Source: Lachnospiraceae bacterium UBA4338
GTDB taxonomy: Bacteria; Bacillota; Clostridia; Lachnospirales; Lachnospiraceae
Direction: 5' to 3'
DNA length: 64,000 bases
Assembly (NCBI GenBank): GCA_002393735.1
Contig: DGTK01000002.1
Coordinates: 1-64,000, forward strand
The notes beneath the pieces are model-generated. The model had not been told where the DNA came from. It searched no databases and saw only the letters and a program-made list of their open reading frames with translations. Position 1 is the first letter of the stretch; every line of letters begins with the position of its first letter. This document shows positions 42,216 to 51,594 of this stretch, piece after piece. The position numbers and the translations under genes were made by a program.

Positions 42216-44212
42216 TATTCATCTCCCAAATCAAAAGCACAGATATAAACAGGATTCTCAGCCTTCATTAATCTGTGGCTTCCTGCCTTATATCCTCTGT
42301 CCACCTGCACCTGAATGATTTCTTCATTCTCTATGTTAAAATCATTTAAAATACTGCCTATCTCTCCAATGGTCTCAAGGCTGACGGCATTAATTACAAC
42401 TCTCATTCCTAAATTGATATTTCTTAATGCCATAATTATCTCTTTCATATTTCCCGAACTTCCACCTATAAAAGCATGGGTTGCTTTAGGAAGTTCCTTT
42501 AATCCATCCGGAGCCTTGGCCTTAATAACATTAATATTATCAAGCATAAACTTATCTTTATTTTTATTAATCAGCTCTACTGCTTCATCTTTCATTTCTA
42601 TGGCATAAACATTTATATCATCGCTAAGAAGTGCTGAAGCTACAGCTATTGAGCCTGTACCACTTCCTATGTCATACAGCACCGAATCTGATTTTAGATG
42701 AAGTTTACTGATACTTATATCCCTTATCTCTTCCTTGGTCATAGGTACCGTTGTCCTTAACATATCATCATCTTTTAAAGACACTCCCACCTCTTTTGGA
42801 ACCGCACAAGGATTGAAAATATATAAAGTATATATACCATCATCAAGTTCTACATTCTCATCCGCTGTGAAAGTTGTTATTTTTTCATCGGGATATGACA
42901 GGTTATAACCCGCGCTGACAGCACATTTTCCCAGCCCGGCTTTACTTAACTTCCCACATATATCTTTTATGTCATCCCTGCCTGATACCAGTATAAACGT
43001 ATCTTTATGACATAGAATTCGTCTTATAATATTATTAACCTTTCTTCCATGAATACTTAATATATTTGCATTTTCATAAGTTTTTCCAAGTTTTGATGCA
43101 AGATATGAAACGCTGGATATTCCGGGAAGAATTCTAATAACTACCTGCCTTTCGTTATGACTATCCTTATACTCAAGAAGTTTCTCATACAGTTTGGCAC
43201 TTCCGCTGTAGAATCCGGAATCACCTGAATAAAGAATTGTGACCTTTCCGGAGCCCATTTCATCAAGACATGGAATTATATCCTTAGCAAGATAATAAGG
43301 GAGCTTTTTAACATCCCTGTCAACTGAGTCAATCACCCTCTTCGCTCCCATTACCACATCGGCATCTGAAATCGCCATAAGAGTTTCTATGGTCATTAAT
43401 GTTTTTCCGCCCATACCGATACCGGCTATAGTTATATCAAGTACATTCTTAATATCTTTTCCTGTGACATTTTCTATCTTCTTTAATACATCATTAAAGC
43501 TTTCACCATCTTCTGTCTGTTTTGGGCTTATGACAAAAACATTTACGCCCAGCATGTTGGCGGCGTCGATTTTGTCCTCGTATCCGCCAAAAGTCCCGCT
43601 TGCCTTTGTAACAAGATTTTTGATATTATACTGCTTCATCAAAGCGGCATTTAGCGTCACATTAAAAGGACCCTGCATTGCAATAATCTGCTTGCCCTTT
43701 ATGTCATTTTCTTCGCATATCCTAAGGCTTTCCATCTGAGGGATTACCCTTGCATATATTCTTTCTTTGACTCCTTCAATGCAAAACTCAGGCAGTTCTT
43801 TACTGCCTGTGGTTAGAAGGATATTGCCTTCAGTTTCTTTAAGCGCATTCACGCATTCGCTCACGCTTTCATAATATCTGATATTCTCTCCACCCTCAGT
43901 TTTGGAGTCTCTTTTTAATCTTACATATTCAAGTCCCACTTCTTTTGCAGCTTTGATAATATTTGAAGTCACCTCAAGGGCATAAGGATGCGTTGCATCA
44001 ACCACCAAAGAGAAATCACCCTCTTTAATAAATTCAAGCATCATATCATAATCCATACGGCCTGTGTGAACATTCATATATGGATTTTCATCCAGTACTT
44101 CCCTGCCATAATCGGTTGCCACGCATATATCATGTTTTATCGCTGACTTAGACAGAGTCTCCGATAATTTTCGTCCTTCAGTTGTTCCTGCAAATATCAA
44201 AATAGAACTCAC
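42215..44212 (-). CDS. cbiJET: Three-domain corrin enzyme: CbiJ, CbiE and CbiT in one chain
   Basis: The 665-residue protein joins three steps of the anaerobic corrin path. CbiJ (about 1-250), a precorrin-6A reductase, shows ILIFAGTTEGRKLSETL and DATHPYALEVTSNI. CbiE (about 258-460), a C5 methyltransferase, shows IAGIGMGGKTLMT and the LYSGDSGFYSGS loop. CbiT (about 475-660), a C15 methyltransferase and decarboxylase, shows SDSVLYDIGSGTGSIAVAS and FIGGSSGNMKEI. CbiE-CbiT fusions (CobL) are common; a CbiJ addition is rarer. All three parts look intact. It ends on the base where cbiA starts. Confidence 0.93.
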   Translation of the reverse strand: MSSILIFAGTTEGRKLSETLSKSAIKHDICVATDYGREVLDENPYMNVHTGRMDYDMMLEFIKEGDFSLVVDATHPYALEVTSNIIKAAKEVGLEYVRLKRDSKTEGGENIRYYESVSECVNALKETEGNILLTTGSKELPEFCIEGVKERIYARVIPQMESLRICEENDIKGKQIIAMQGPFNVTLNAALMKQYNIKNLVTKASGTFGGYEDKIDAANMLGVNVFVISPKQTEDGESFNDVLKKIENVTGKDIKNVLDITIAGIGMGGKTLMTIETLMAISDADVVMGAKRVIDSVDRDVKKLPYYLAKDIIPCLDEMGSGKVTILYSGDSGFYSGSAKLYEKLLEYKDSHNERQVVIRILPGISSVSYLASKLGKTYENANILSIHGRKVNNIIRRILCHKDTFILVSGRDDIKDICGKLSKAGLGKCAVSAGYNLSYPDEKITTFTADENVELDDGIYTLYIFNPCAVPKEVGVSLKDDDMLRTTVPMTKEEIRDISISKLHLKSDSVLYDIGSGTGSIAVASALLSDDINVYAIEMKDEAVELINKNKDKFMLDNINVIKAKAPDGLKELPKATHAFIGGSSGNMKEIIMALRNINLGMRVVINAVSLETIGEIGSILNDFNIENEEIIQVQVDRGYKAGSHRLMKAENPVYICAFDLGDE

Positions 44213-44213
44213 T

Positions 44214-44948
44214 TTAAACCTCTCTTTTATATCCCCTTGGTGTCACTAACATTTCACCCATAATCTTGGTTGAAGAATTGCCAATAAAAACTGTGGTAAA
44301 CATATCAACTTCTTCATCTCTTAATTCTTTAAGAGTACATACCTTTTTCATAAGGCCTTCTCTGCCAATGTTTTTTACATATCCGCTTGCTGTATCTTCT
44401 GACTTTATTTCAAGCAGGATGTCGCAGGCTTTCTTAAGATAATCCTTTCTCTTATGACTTGAAGGATTATATAAAACTATATTGAAATCACCTAAAGCTG
44501 CAGATCTTAATCTTTTTTCTATCGTCTCCCATGGAGTTAATAAGTCGCTTAAACTTATAATGCATAAATCATGATTGATTGGAGCGCCGAGTTCTGCTGC
44601 GCCGGACAAAGCCGCAGTAACTCCCGGAATTACTTCTATTTCCACATCAGGATAATCCCTGCTCATTTCATAAATGAGTGATGCCATACCATATACACCC
44701 GCATCACCGCTGCATACAAAAGCCACATCTTTTTCTTCCATAGCTTTCTCAAATGCAAGTTCACATCTTTTTTCTTCCTGCTTCATTGGAGTTGATATCA
44801 TCTCTTTATTCTTATATTTTTCTGAGAGAAGTTCCAGATAAAGCGTATATCCAACTATTACATCGCTCTCTTCAATAGCTTTAAGGGCCTCTATTGTCAT
44901 ACCCTCTTCTTTACCCGGACCCATGCCGATTATTCTGATTCTTTTCAT
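44214..44948 (-). CDS. cbiH: Cobalt-factor III / precorrin-3B C17-methyltransferase
   Basis: CbiH contracts the ring by methylating C17. It has 244 residues in the tetrapyrrole methylase fold: RIIGMGPGKEEGMTIEAL at the start, VCSGDAGVYGMASLIYE (SAM loop), and EVIPGVTAALSGAAELGAPINHD. The start at 44948 has GGAGA just upstream; a longer frame to 44993 would overlap cbiG deeply and lacks a ribosome site. It is followed within two bases by the CbiJET fusion. Confidence 0.95.
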   Translation of the reverse strand: MKRIRIIGMGPGKEEGMTIEALKAIEESDVIVGYTLYLELLSEKYKNKEMISTPMKQEEKRCELAFEKAMEEKDVAFVCSGDAGVYGMASLIYEMSRDYPDVEIEVIPGVTAALSGAAELGAPINHDLCIISLSDLLTPWETIEKRLRSAALGDFNIVLYNPSSHKRKDYLKKACDILLEIKSEDTASGYVKNIGREGLMKKVCTLKELRDEEVDMFTTVFIGNSSTKIMGEMLVTPRGYKREV

Positions 44949-44949
44949 C

Positions 44950-45972
44950 CTAGTCTCCATTGTAAAATACTGCGTGCCAGTCTCTGACACCAATAGCCAT
45001 AGTCATTCCCTCGTAGGCGATTTTGTGCTGCAGTAAATATGCACCTTCTCCTGCCCCGTGAATGGCGGCTCTTTCGCAGACATTATCAACTCCCACATTC
45101 TGAAGCACAAATTCTGATGAATCGAATTCCCCTTCAGTCTTGGCTAATTCATTCTTATCGAAAGTAATAAATGGTATCTCATTAGTGTGAGCGAAGTCCA
45201 CCAGACCTTTCTCATGTTCCTTCACATCTATTGATGTAATGGCGCAGACGCTGGAAAGTTCTATGCCTGCACTCTTAAGATTATTCTTAATAAAATAATC
45301 GATGTCTTCATAGCTTTTACCCTTTTTGCAGCCAATACCGATAACATAGATTCTTGGTCTTAACAAAAGAAGCGCATTACATTCCTTTATCTCATGATCA
45401 GGTGCTATAATCACGTCTGCCATCTCAGGTTTATCTGTATATACTATTCCGTCCGGCACTCTGGACTTATCAAGATGTTTTTTACTGGCATACAGGGTTA
45501 TCATCTCACCGGATAACTGCTTTGATGATACTGCCGCTATGCCTTCTCTGTTGGCGATTACAAAATTATTCTTCTTTGCAAAAACATCAATTGCAAATTT
45601 CATATTGATATCTGTCGCCGTTGTAATAACCGGCGTGGCATTAATCATCTCGGAAACTTCTTTCGCCAGTTCATTGGCTCCGCCAATGTGACCTGAAAGA
45701 ATCGGAATTACATAATGTCCAAGTTCATCTACTACAAGAACAGGAGGATCTGTTAACTTATCCTTAACCCATGGAGCAATGGCTCTTACTGCTATACCTG
45801 TAGCGCCTACAAAAATAATTGCATTTTTCTTTATAAACTGTTTTTCAGTCCATTCATAAATCGGCTTTTTATGATAAGCTGTCGCCTCATAATCTGCTTC
45901 TCTTAAACATTTGGCAATCCTGCCGGCAAGTTTTTGGCCCTTATTTGTAAAGCTAATAATACTTACGTTCAT
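44950..45972 (-). CDS. cbiG: Cobalt-precorrin-5A hydrolase
   Basis: CbiG opens the ring lactone and releases the two-carbon fragment as acetaldehyde. The protein has 340 residues: an N-terminal domain with GATGIAVRAIAPWVKDKLTD and PPVLVVDELGHYVIPILSGH, a central domain, and a C-terminal domain with IGIGCKKGKSYEDIDYFI and ITSIDVKEHEKGL. All segments expected of the family are seen. It lies between cbiF and cbiH, its partners before and after in the pathway. Confidence 0.95.
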   Translation of the reverse strand: MNVSIISFTNKGQKLAGRIAKCLREADYEATAYHKKPIYEWTEKQFIKKNAIIFVGATGIAVRAIAPWVKDKLTDPPVLVVDELGHYVIPILSGHIGGANELAKEVSEMINATPVITTATDINMKFAIDVFAKKNNFVIANREGIAAVSSKQLSGEMITLYASKKHLDKSRVPDGIVYTDKPEMADVIIAPDHEIKECNALLLLRPRIYVIGIGCKKGKSYEDIDYFIKNNLKSAGIELSSVCAITSIDVKEHEKGLVDFAHTNEIPFITFDKNELAKTEGEFDSSEFVLQNVGVDNVCERAAIHGAGEGAYLLQHKIAYEGMTMAIGVRDWHAVFYNGD

Positions 45973-45999
45973 TCCGAACCCCTTTTTATCTTTATCTGC

Positions 46000-46755
46000 T
46001 TACTTTGCTTTTCTGTACTCAGTGGTAAATGTGGCATCATAAAGTTTTGATTTTTCATATCCGTTTTTTCCAATAACATCACCTACCAAAATAACTGCAA
46101 TCTTGGAAATATCATTTTCTCTTGCTTTATCATCAAGCGTTCCAAGTGTACAGATTATTTTCTTCTCATCCGGCCAGGTTGCCTTATATACTATGGCAGC
46201 CGGAGTATCTTCACTAAAGCCTCCTTTAATTAAGGCATCTGCTACTTCTTTGGTATATGAAGCGCTTAGATATATGGCCATGGATGCCTGATGAGCAGCT
46301 AATTTCTCAAGTTTTTCCTTATCAGGTACCAAAGTCCTGCCTTCTATTCTTGTGATAATAAGAGACTGACTGATACCGGGAAGAGTATATTCAAGGTCTA
46401 ATGAAGCTGCTGCACCAAAACATGCACTTACTCCCGGGCATGAATCATATTTAATTCCCAGGCTTTCAAGCTCATCCATCTGCTCTCTTACAGCACCATA
46501 AAGACTTGGCTCACCGGTATGAAGTCTTACGATGTCTTTGTCATCATCATTACCCTTTTTCATTACATCAATTATTTCTTCTAATGTCATGGTCGCTGAA
46601 TTATAAATATTCGCGTCATCTTTGGCATTATCTAATAATGCAGGATTAACAAGGGAACCTGCATATATAATTATATCTGCTTTTTTTATGTAGTTTAAGC
46701 CTCTTACAGTTATAAGGTCTTCAGCCCCACATCCTGCTCCTACAAAATGAACCAT
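46000..46755 (-). CDS. cbiF: Cobalt-precorrin-4 C11-methyltransferase
   Basis: This tetrapyrrole methylase has 251 residues and transfers the C11 methyl group. VHFVGAGCGAEDLITVRGLN opens the protein, RLHTGEPSLYGAVREQMDEL is the SAM-binding loop, and SCPGVSACFGAAASLDLEYTLP follows. The TGEPS form of the loop separates CbiF/CobM from its paralogues CbiH, CbiE and CbiL. The start is two bases from the cbiD stop. Confidence 0.95.
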   Translation of the reverse strand: MVHFVGAGCGAEDLITVRGLNYIKKADIIIYAGSLVNPALLDNAKDDANIYNSATMTLEEIIDVMKKGNDDDKDIVRLHTGEPSLYGAVREQMDELESLGIKYDSCPGVSACFGAAASLDLEYTLPGISQSLIITRIEGRTLVPDKEKLEKLAAHQASMAIYLSASYTKEVADALIKGGFSEDTPAAIVYKATWPDEKKIICTLGTLDDKARENDISKIAVILVGDVIGKNGYEKSKLYDATFTTEYRKAK

Positions 46756-46756
46756 A

Positions 46757-47980
46757 TTAACCTTCCTTTACAAGTCTTTCAACTAATTCACGGGCTCCAT
46801 CACTTACAGACAGTTCACCCAGTTCCTTCGAGAACATTATGCATTGAACCTTTATTTCATCCCCGGCTCTTCTTTCAAGATTTCGGCAGATTCTGTCATT
46901 GGCATCTTTCATAACCTCATCACAAATCCCCATCTTCTTAAGGATTTTGGCAGCCTCTTCCGTAGTGACACACCTTCCTATTTCTCTGATGGAATCAATA
47001 TCATCACTTCTTTGAATCGCAAGATAAGAAAGAATTTCCATTCTTGAATCACCCTCTTTCGAGTGTGTATTCATTATGCCACCTGCTACTTTAATAAGTT
47101 TACCCACATGGCCCACATAAAGCACTTCATTAAATCCAAGTTCCTTTGCCATATCCATGGTATCGCCAATGAAATTACTGCACTTGACGCTTTTATCCAG
47201 GTCATATCCATAGGTATTCTTCATATAGTCAAGGCCGTAATTACCCGGAGATATGGCTACGTAATCAAAGCCTGATTCATATCTTTGCCTGAGTTCTATC
47301 TTTATTGTATCTTTAATTGCCTGAGTACTCATTGGCTCTACTATGCCACTTGTACCAATAATTGATATTCCGCCTTCTATTCCAAGTTTTGGATTAAAGG
47401 TTTTTTGGGCTAATTCTTCTCCGCCCGGAACAGAGATGGTAATTTGTAAGGCTCCGTCATAATCATATAAATCACAGATATCATTAACTGCTGCCTTTAT
47501 CATTTCTCTTGGAACCGTATTAATGGCAGCATCGCCCACCGGTCTGTCGAGCCCCGGCTTGGTAACTCTTCCAACACCTTCACCGCCGCCTAAAAGAAAA
47601 CGCTCTGTGCCCGATTCGCCGCAAGCTGCTCCCATCACGCCATGCGCTCCTGCCACGCCGTTCTCACCCACCGTACCAGCCAAGCCTTCCGATTCCGCCT
47701 TGCCGTCAACACCATCCGGCTGGGCGCCATTTGTCACAAAAGACACCCTGCTATACACCAGCATCCCCGTCGTTATGTCCGGATCGTCGCCGCCGTCCTT
47801 TCGAACCGCGCAGGACACATAACCGTCGCCTCTATTTATATCCTCTATTTTGGCATTATATATTATTCCCTTTGGCGTGGTTATCTGTATTTCCTCTTTA
47901 ATTTTACCCGTAAGTAGCATATAGGTAGCAGCCTTTGATGCCGCAGCAGCGCAGCTTCCTGTCGTAAATCCATATCTCAT
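46757..47980 (-). CDS. cbiD: Cobalt-precorrin-5B C1-methyltransferase
   Basis: CbiD methylates C1 in the anaerobic route. It opens MRYGFTTGSCAAAASKAA and has AVRKDGGDDPDITTG, GGGEGVGRVTKPGL and EPMSTQAI as family signatures. Length is 407, longer than usual because of a Gly/Ala/Glu-rich insert of about 45 residues (residues 83-127, DNA 47600-47734) just before the GEGVGRVTK loop. The insert DNA is much richer in G and C than the rest of the gene. The flanking motifs stay in frame and intact, so the enzyme may well be active. Confidence 0.93.
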   Translation of the reverse strand: MRYGFTTGSCAAAASKAATYMLLTGKIKEEIQITTPKGIIYNAKIEDINRGDGYVSCAVRKDGGDDPDITTGMLVYSRVSFVTNGAQPDGVDGKAESEGLAGTVGENGVAGAHGVMGAACGESGTERFLLGGGEGVGRVTKPGLDRPVGDAAINTVPREMIKAAVNDICDLYDYDGALQITISVPGGEELAQKTFNPKLGIEGGISIIGTSGIVEPMSTQAIKDTIKIELRQRYESGFDYVAISPGNYGLDYMKNTYGYDLDKSVKCSNFIGDTMDMAKELGFNEVLYVGHVGKLIKVAGGIMNTHSKEGDSRMEILSYLAIQRSDDIDSIREIGRCVTTEEAAKILKKMGICDEVMKDANDRICRNLERRAGDEIKVQCIMFSKELGELSVSDGARELVERLVKEG

Positions 47981-48628
47981 TTATCTGCCTCCGGCATCAT
48001 ACAAAAACGCATTAACAATAGCCGCTGCTATATTGCTTCCACCCTTACGCCCCACATTAACAATATAAGGCACATCTGTATCCATTATCAGTTCCTTAGA
48101 GACTTCCACATTCACAAAACCTACCGGTACACCGATAATAAATGCCGGCCTGTAAGAACCTTCCTCTATCATTTCATAAAGCCTTATTAAAGCCGTTGGA
48201 CCGTTACCGACTACAAAGATTACGCGGCCATCAAGTTTTGCCCCTTTTTCCATACTTACATAAGCTCTGGTAACGCCTCTTTCTTTAGCTTGTCTTGCCA
48301 CATCATCATCAGCCATAAAGCAGTATGCTTTCATATTGAACTTAGCCAAAGCATCTTTATTGATTCCCGAAAGAGCCATATTGGTATCTGTAACTATGGT
48401 CGCACCTTCTTTAATAAGCCTTAGTAATTCTTCCACAGCCCCATCAGAAAAAACAAGACTCTTAGCATATTCATAATCTGCCGATGTATGAATAACTCTC
48501 TTTATTACATTCTTCTTATCATCAGGAAGAATAATATTATTTTGTTTTAATTCTTCTTCAATTATTTCAAAACTTCTTTTTTCAATTTCTGCCGGAAGAA
48601 GTCTTTCCACTTTGTCTATTTTGCTCAT
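47981..48628 (-). CDS. cbiC: Cobalt-precorrin-8 methylmutase
   Basis: CbiC moves a methyl group from C11 to C12 to make cobyrinate. The 215-residue protein carries RVIHTSADYEYAKSL with the catalytic His47, VGNGPTALIRLYEMI, and IIGVPVGFVNVEVSKELIM. Family length and motifs are complete. It starts four bases inside the cobD-like gene and abuts cbiD. Confidence 0.96.
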   Translation of the reverse strand: MSKIDKVERLLPAEIEKRSFEIIEEELKQNNIILPDDKKNVIKRVIHTSADYEYAKSLVFSDGAVEELLRLIKEGATIVTDTNMALSGINKDALAKFNMKAYCFMADDDVARQAKERGVTRAYVSMEKGAKLDGRVIFVVGNGPTALIRLYEMIEEGSYRPAFIIGVPVGFVNVEVSKELIMDTDVPYIVNVGRKGGSNIAAAIVNAFLYDAGGR

Positions 48629-49653
48629 AAATTACTCTTTCTCATTTCATTAAGTAATATTTCATTATCTTCTTCTGACCTTACTGCTATTCTGTAATAA
48701 CCATCACCAAGGCCCCTGTAATTACTGCAATCTCTGATTAATATCTTTTTTTTAAGTAAGATATCATACCATTTTTTATCATCCCTGAATAATATATAAT
48801 CACTTTGAGACGGATAAACTTTTATTCCCATGGATTCAAGGCCTTCCTCAAGTTGTGTCCTTCCTTCTTCCACGCATGCTTTAGACAGATTCAGGTATTC
48901 ATCCTGCATAAGACAGGCTATCCCCGCTTTCTGCGCAAGAGTTGAAACATTCCATTCAGGGAGATGTTTTGAAACCTTTGCAAGATAGTCATCATCCACT
49001 GTTATCATATAGCCAAGCCTGATTCCGGGTATGCCATAAGTCTTTGTAAAGGAATTGATAATGACAAGATTTGAATAGTTATATATCTCATGAATCATAG
49101 ATTTACCGGTACTAAGTTCAATAAAACATTCATCAAGAATTAATCTGATATTATATTTAAGGCATTTATCCAAAATCTTATAAATGACTGCTTCAGGAGT
49201 AATGGTTCCTGTTGGATTATTAGGATTTGCCATAATAACATAATCAAGTCCCCCATTAATCACATCAAGAACATCCTCTTTTAATTTATAACCATCCTCT
49301 TCTTTTAGATAATAATATTCAATATCACATCCCGCATTTGAAAAGGCATATTCATATCCGTAGAATGATGGCACTATAATTAACGTTTTTGCTTCTGTCT
49401 TTGTATGTGCTATTGCCATCAGGATTTCAGAAGACCCATTTCCAATCAGGAAAAAGGATGGCGTTATTCCATATTTCTCACCTAATTTGTCCTTTAAATC
49501 CTTACATTCCATATCAGGATAATTATTAATACTGTCAACTGACTTAACTATAACATCCTTAACCTTATCAGGCATCCCAAGAGGACTTATATTAACTGAG
49601 AAATCCAAGTCTATCTTATTATCATATATATTTCCGCCATGAATATTCTTCAT
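48625..49653 (-). CDS. cobD: L-threonine-O-3-phosphate decarboxylase-like aminotransferase
   Basis: This PLP enzyme makes (R)-1-amino-2-propanol phosphate, the linker of the lower ligand. It has 342 residues. MKNIHGGNIYD starts the family-specific N-terminus, IANPNNPTGT-type sequence binds PLP phosphate (MANPNNPTGTI), and SFTKTYGIPGIRLGY holds the PLP lysine (K204). It resembles histidinol-phosphate aminotransferase, but the context and start favour CobD. No threonine kinase (PduX) gene is nearby to supply threonine phosphate. Confidence 0.93.
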   Translation of the reverse strand: MKNIHGGNIYDNKIDLDFSVNISPLGMPDKVKDVIVKSVDSINNYPDMECKDLKDKLGEKYGITPSFFLIGNGSSEILMAIAHTKTEAKTLIIVPSFYGYEYAFSNAGCDIEYYYLKEEDGYKLKEDVLDVINGGLDYVIMANPNNPTGTITPEAVIYKILDKCLKYNIRLILDECFIELSTGKSMIHEIYNYSNLVIINSFTKTYGIPGIRLGYMITVDDDYLAKVSKHLPEWNVSTLAQKAGIACLMQDEYLNLSKACVEEGRTQLEEGLESMGIKVYPSQSDYILFRDDKKWYDILLKKKILIRDCSNYRGLGDGYYRIAVRSEEDNEILLNEMRKSNL

Positions 49654-49663
49654 TTCATACCTG

Positions 49664-50650
49664 CTATCTGAAAACTACTGTAATTAAAAGTAATACCGAA
49701 ACACCTGAAATAAGCCCAAGAAAAGCAGTGATATACATTAACCTGCAAACCCTTGGTATGTCTTTAAGTTCAGGTTCTCTTTTTTTATCACCAATATAAG
49801 GCTTCTCCACCTTTTTTCCAAAATAATATGCATCTCCTGCTAGTTGCAACCCAAGAGCCCCTGCACATACTGCTTCAGTATGGGCTGAATTGGGACTTTT
49901 ATGTTTATACCGGTCTCTCACATAAATATGAATAGCGCCGGGAAATGAATAATCCTTACCACCTATAAGGGAAGCGGTTATCATAAGAAAAGCACTTAAC
50001 CTTGCCGGAATAAGATTAACTATATCATCAAGCCTTGCTGCCACCTTCCCATAATATTCATAAGTTTCATTTTTATAACCTATCATTGAATCCATTGTAT
50101 TAATGGCTTTATATATCATACCAAGAACTGGGCCACCAATTGTAAGATAAAGCATTGGACCTATGATTCCATCAGATGTATTCTCAGCTACTGTTTCTAC
50201 TGCAGCCTTAATTACACCCTTTTTACTTAAGGAATCAGTATCCCTTCCCACTATCATGGATACCGCTTTTCTTCCCTCTTCCAGACCCTTTGTCCTAAGA
50301 GCATCAAATACCTTCATGCTTTCATCTCTGAGGCTCTTTATGGCGAGTACCTGATATGTCATTGCACTTTCAACTGCAAGTCCCAACAATGTATCAATCT
50401 TATATGCAATAACAAGTATTGCTGCTGTTACAACGAATGTGGTTAAAACCACAATTATTACTGTAAGAATTCCCTGCATTATCTCAGCGGTTTTTCCTTT
50501 TTTCTTATGAAAAAGTTTATTACATAAAGAAATCTCTGCCCCGATTACCTCTACAGGATGAAGTGCATTATGTGGATCACCCAAAAGTAAATCCAGCACA
50601 AAACCTGTAATCAAGGCGATTATATGTAAATATAAATATCCAAATTTCAT
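49664..50650 (-). CDS. cbiB: Adenosylcobinamide-phosphate synthase
   Basis: CbiB joins aminopropanol phosphate to adenosylcobyric acid. It is a membrane protein of 328 residues with about four helices. Motifs: LDLLLGDPHNALHPVEVIG near the start, AVETVAENTSDGIIGPMLY, and HKSPNSAHTEAVCAGALGLQ. It is next to cobD, which makes its substrate. A GTGGTTNNAACCAC copy lies inside (50439-50452). Confidence 0.95.
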   Translation of the reverse strand: MKFGYLYLHIIALITGFVLDLLLGDPHNALHPVEVIGAEISLCNKLFHKKKGKTAEIMQGILTVIIVVLTTFVVTAAILVIAYKIDTLLGLAVESAMTYQVLAIKSLRDESMKVFDALRTKGLEEGRKAVSMIVGRDTDSLSKKGVIKAAVETVAENTSDGIIGPMLYLTIGGPVLGMIYKAINTMDSMIGYKNETYEYYGKVAARLDDIVNLIPARLSAFLMITASLIGGKDYSFPGAIHIYVRDRYKHKSPNSAHTEAVCAGALGLQLAGDAYYFGKKVEKPYIGDKKREPELKDIPRVCRLMYITAFLGLISGVSVLLLITVVFR

Positions 50651-51249
50651 ATAGTCTCTATTACCTTTAATTTAGGCTCATCCTTAAAAGTAAGTTCACA
50701 TATATATCCACATCCGGCAGAAACCATGGAATCAAAATATTCCCTGCCCCCATAGATATTAAGTAACGCCATTATATTGCCGCCATGAGCTACAACAGCT
50801 ACGCTTTTTTTATCTTCTTCAATGAGATTAAGTATTTTTTCAAATGCCTCTTTGTTCTTAATTAAATACTCTTCCCTGCTTTCGCCCTCCGGAAATGGCA
50901 TTGTTCCACCGCTTTCAAGCCATTTAATATATAATTCATTATTTTTAAGAGTATTATAATCTTTACTTTCAAACATGCCAAAATCTATCTCATCAAGACC
51001 TTCGGCCAATTTGATGTCTGAACCCTTAAATATAATCTCCGCACTTTGAATACATCTTTTTTTTGCTGATGATATGACACAATCTGCCTTAGGATAAAGC
51101 CCTTTTTCACTTTTTTCCTCAAGTTCATTTATTCCTTCTTGTGATAACTCATCATCATTTAATTTTCCTGCGTACAGTTTTTTTTCATTGGATGCTGTAA
51201 GACCATGTCTTATAAATATTATTATTTTATTTTCTGACCTATCCCACAT
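50647..51249 (-). CDS. cobC: Histidine phosphatase, alpha-ribazole phosphatase type
   Basis: The 200-residue protein belongs to the phosphoglycerate mutase-like phosphatases. IFIRHGLTASNEKKLYAG has the RHG catalytic His, GESREEYL follows the usual plan, and VVAHGGNIMAL holds the second His. In cobalamin operons such enzymes remove phosphate from alpha-ribazole phosphate or the final coenzyme phosphate. The ATG at 51249 follows GGAGAG by four bases; an upstream TTG at 51261 would be weaker. It overlaps the small cobU-like gene by 28 bases. Confidence 0.88.
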   Translation of the reverse strand: MWDRSENKIIIFIRHGLTASNEKKLYAGKLNDDELSQEGINELEEKSEKGLYPKADCVISSAKKRCIQSAEIIFKGSDIKLAEGLDEIDFGMFESKDYNTLKNNELYIKWLESGGTMPFPEGESREEYLIKNKEAFEKILNLIEEDKKSVAVVAHGGNIMALLNIYGGREYFDSMVSAGCGYICELTFKDEPKLKVIETI

Positions 51250-51584
51250 ATAACTCTCCAAACCTCAGTTGCTTTTCTGGCAATTTCTATCAGAATCTCT
51301 CCTGTTACATCCCTGTAATATCTGTCCTTTTCATCAATCGGAACCAGACCGTTTCCAATCTCATTACAGATAATAATTACATCAGGATGGCTTTCTGTGT
51401 AATCCATAACAATCTTTTTTACATCTAAGTCAAGATTATCCCTGATTATCTGCTGCAAATCATAGACTGCGTATGTCCCATCTTCATCTACCAAAGATCC
51501 GTACATCCTTTCTGAAGTAATATTGTATTTTTCGCAGACAAAACCCTTTTTTCCCTGATGGCTTCCGCCTATTACAAGTATCAT
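51222..51584 (-). CDS. Short CobU-like protein lacking the guanylylation site
   Basis: The 120-residue protein resembles CobU, the kinase/guanylyltransferase for cobinamide, but is much shorter than the usual 170-200. It has a P-loop-like GGSHQGKK and the complete C-terminal motif CNEIGNGLVPIDEKDRYYR, then a family-type end (VWRVICGIGQKIK). It lacks the HRxRR block with the His that carries GMP in CobU. The neighbouring full-length cobU has the reverse defect. The two could work together, or this one could be a kinase-only or regulatory form. Confidence 0.75.
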   Translation of the reverse strand: MILVIGGSHQGKKGFVCEKYNITSERMYGSLVDEDGTYAVYDLQQIIRDNLDLDVKKIVMDYTESHPDVIIICNEIGNGLVPIDEKDRYYRDVTGEILIEIARKATEVWRVICGIGQKIK

Positions 51585-51594
51585 TTATAACTCC

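Noticed and set aside
47523..47917. Plus-strand ORFs opposite cbiD
   Set aside because: They are shadows caused by the G-rich insert, which lacks stops on the opposite strand; cbiD motifs are intact on the minus strand.
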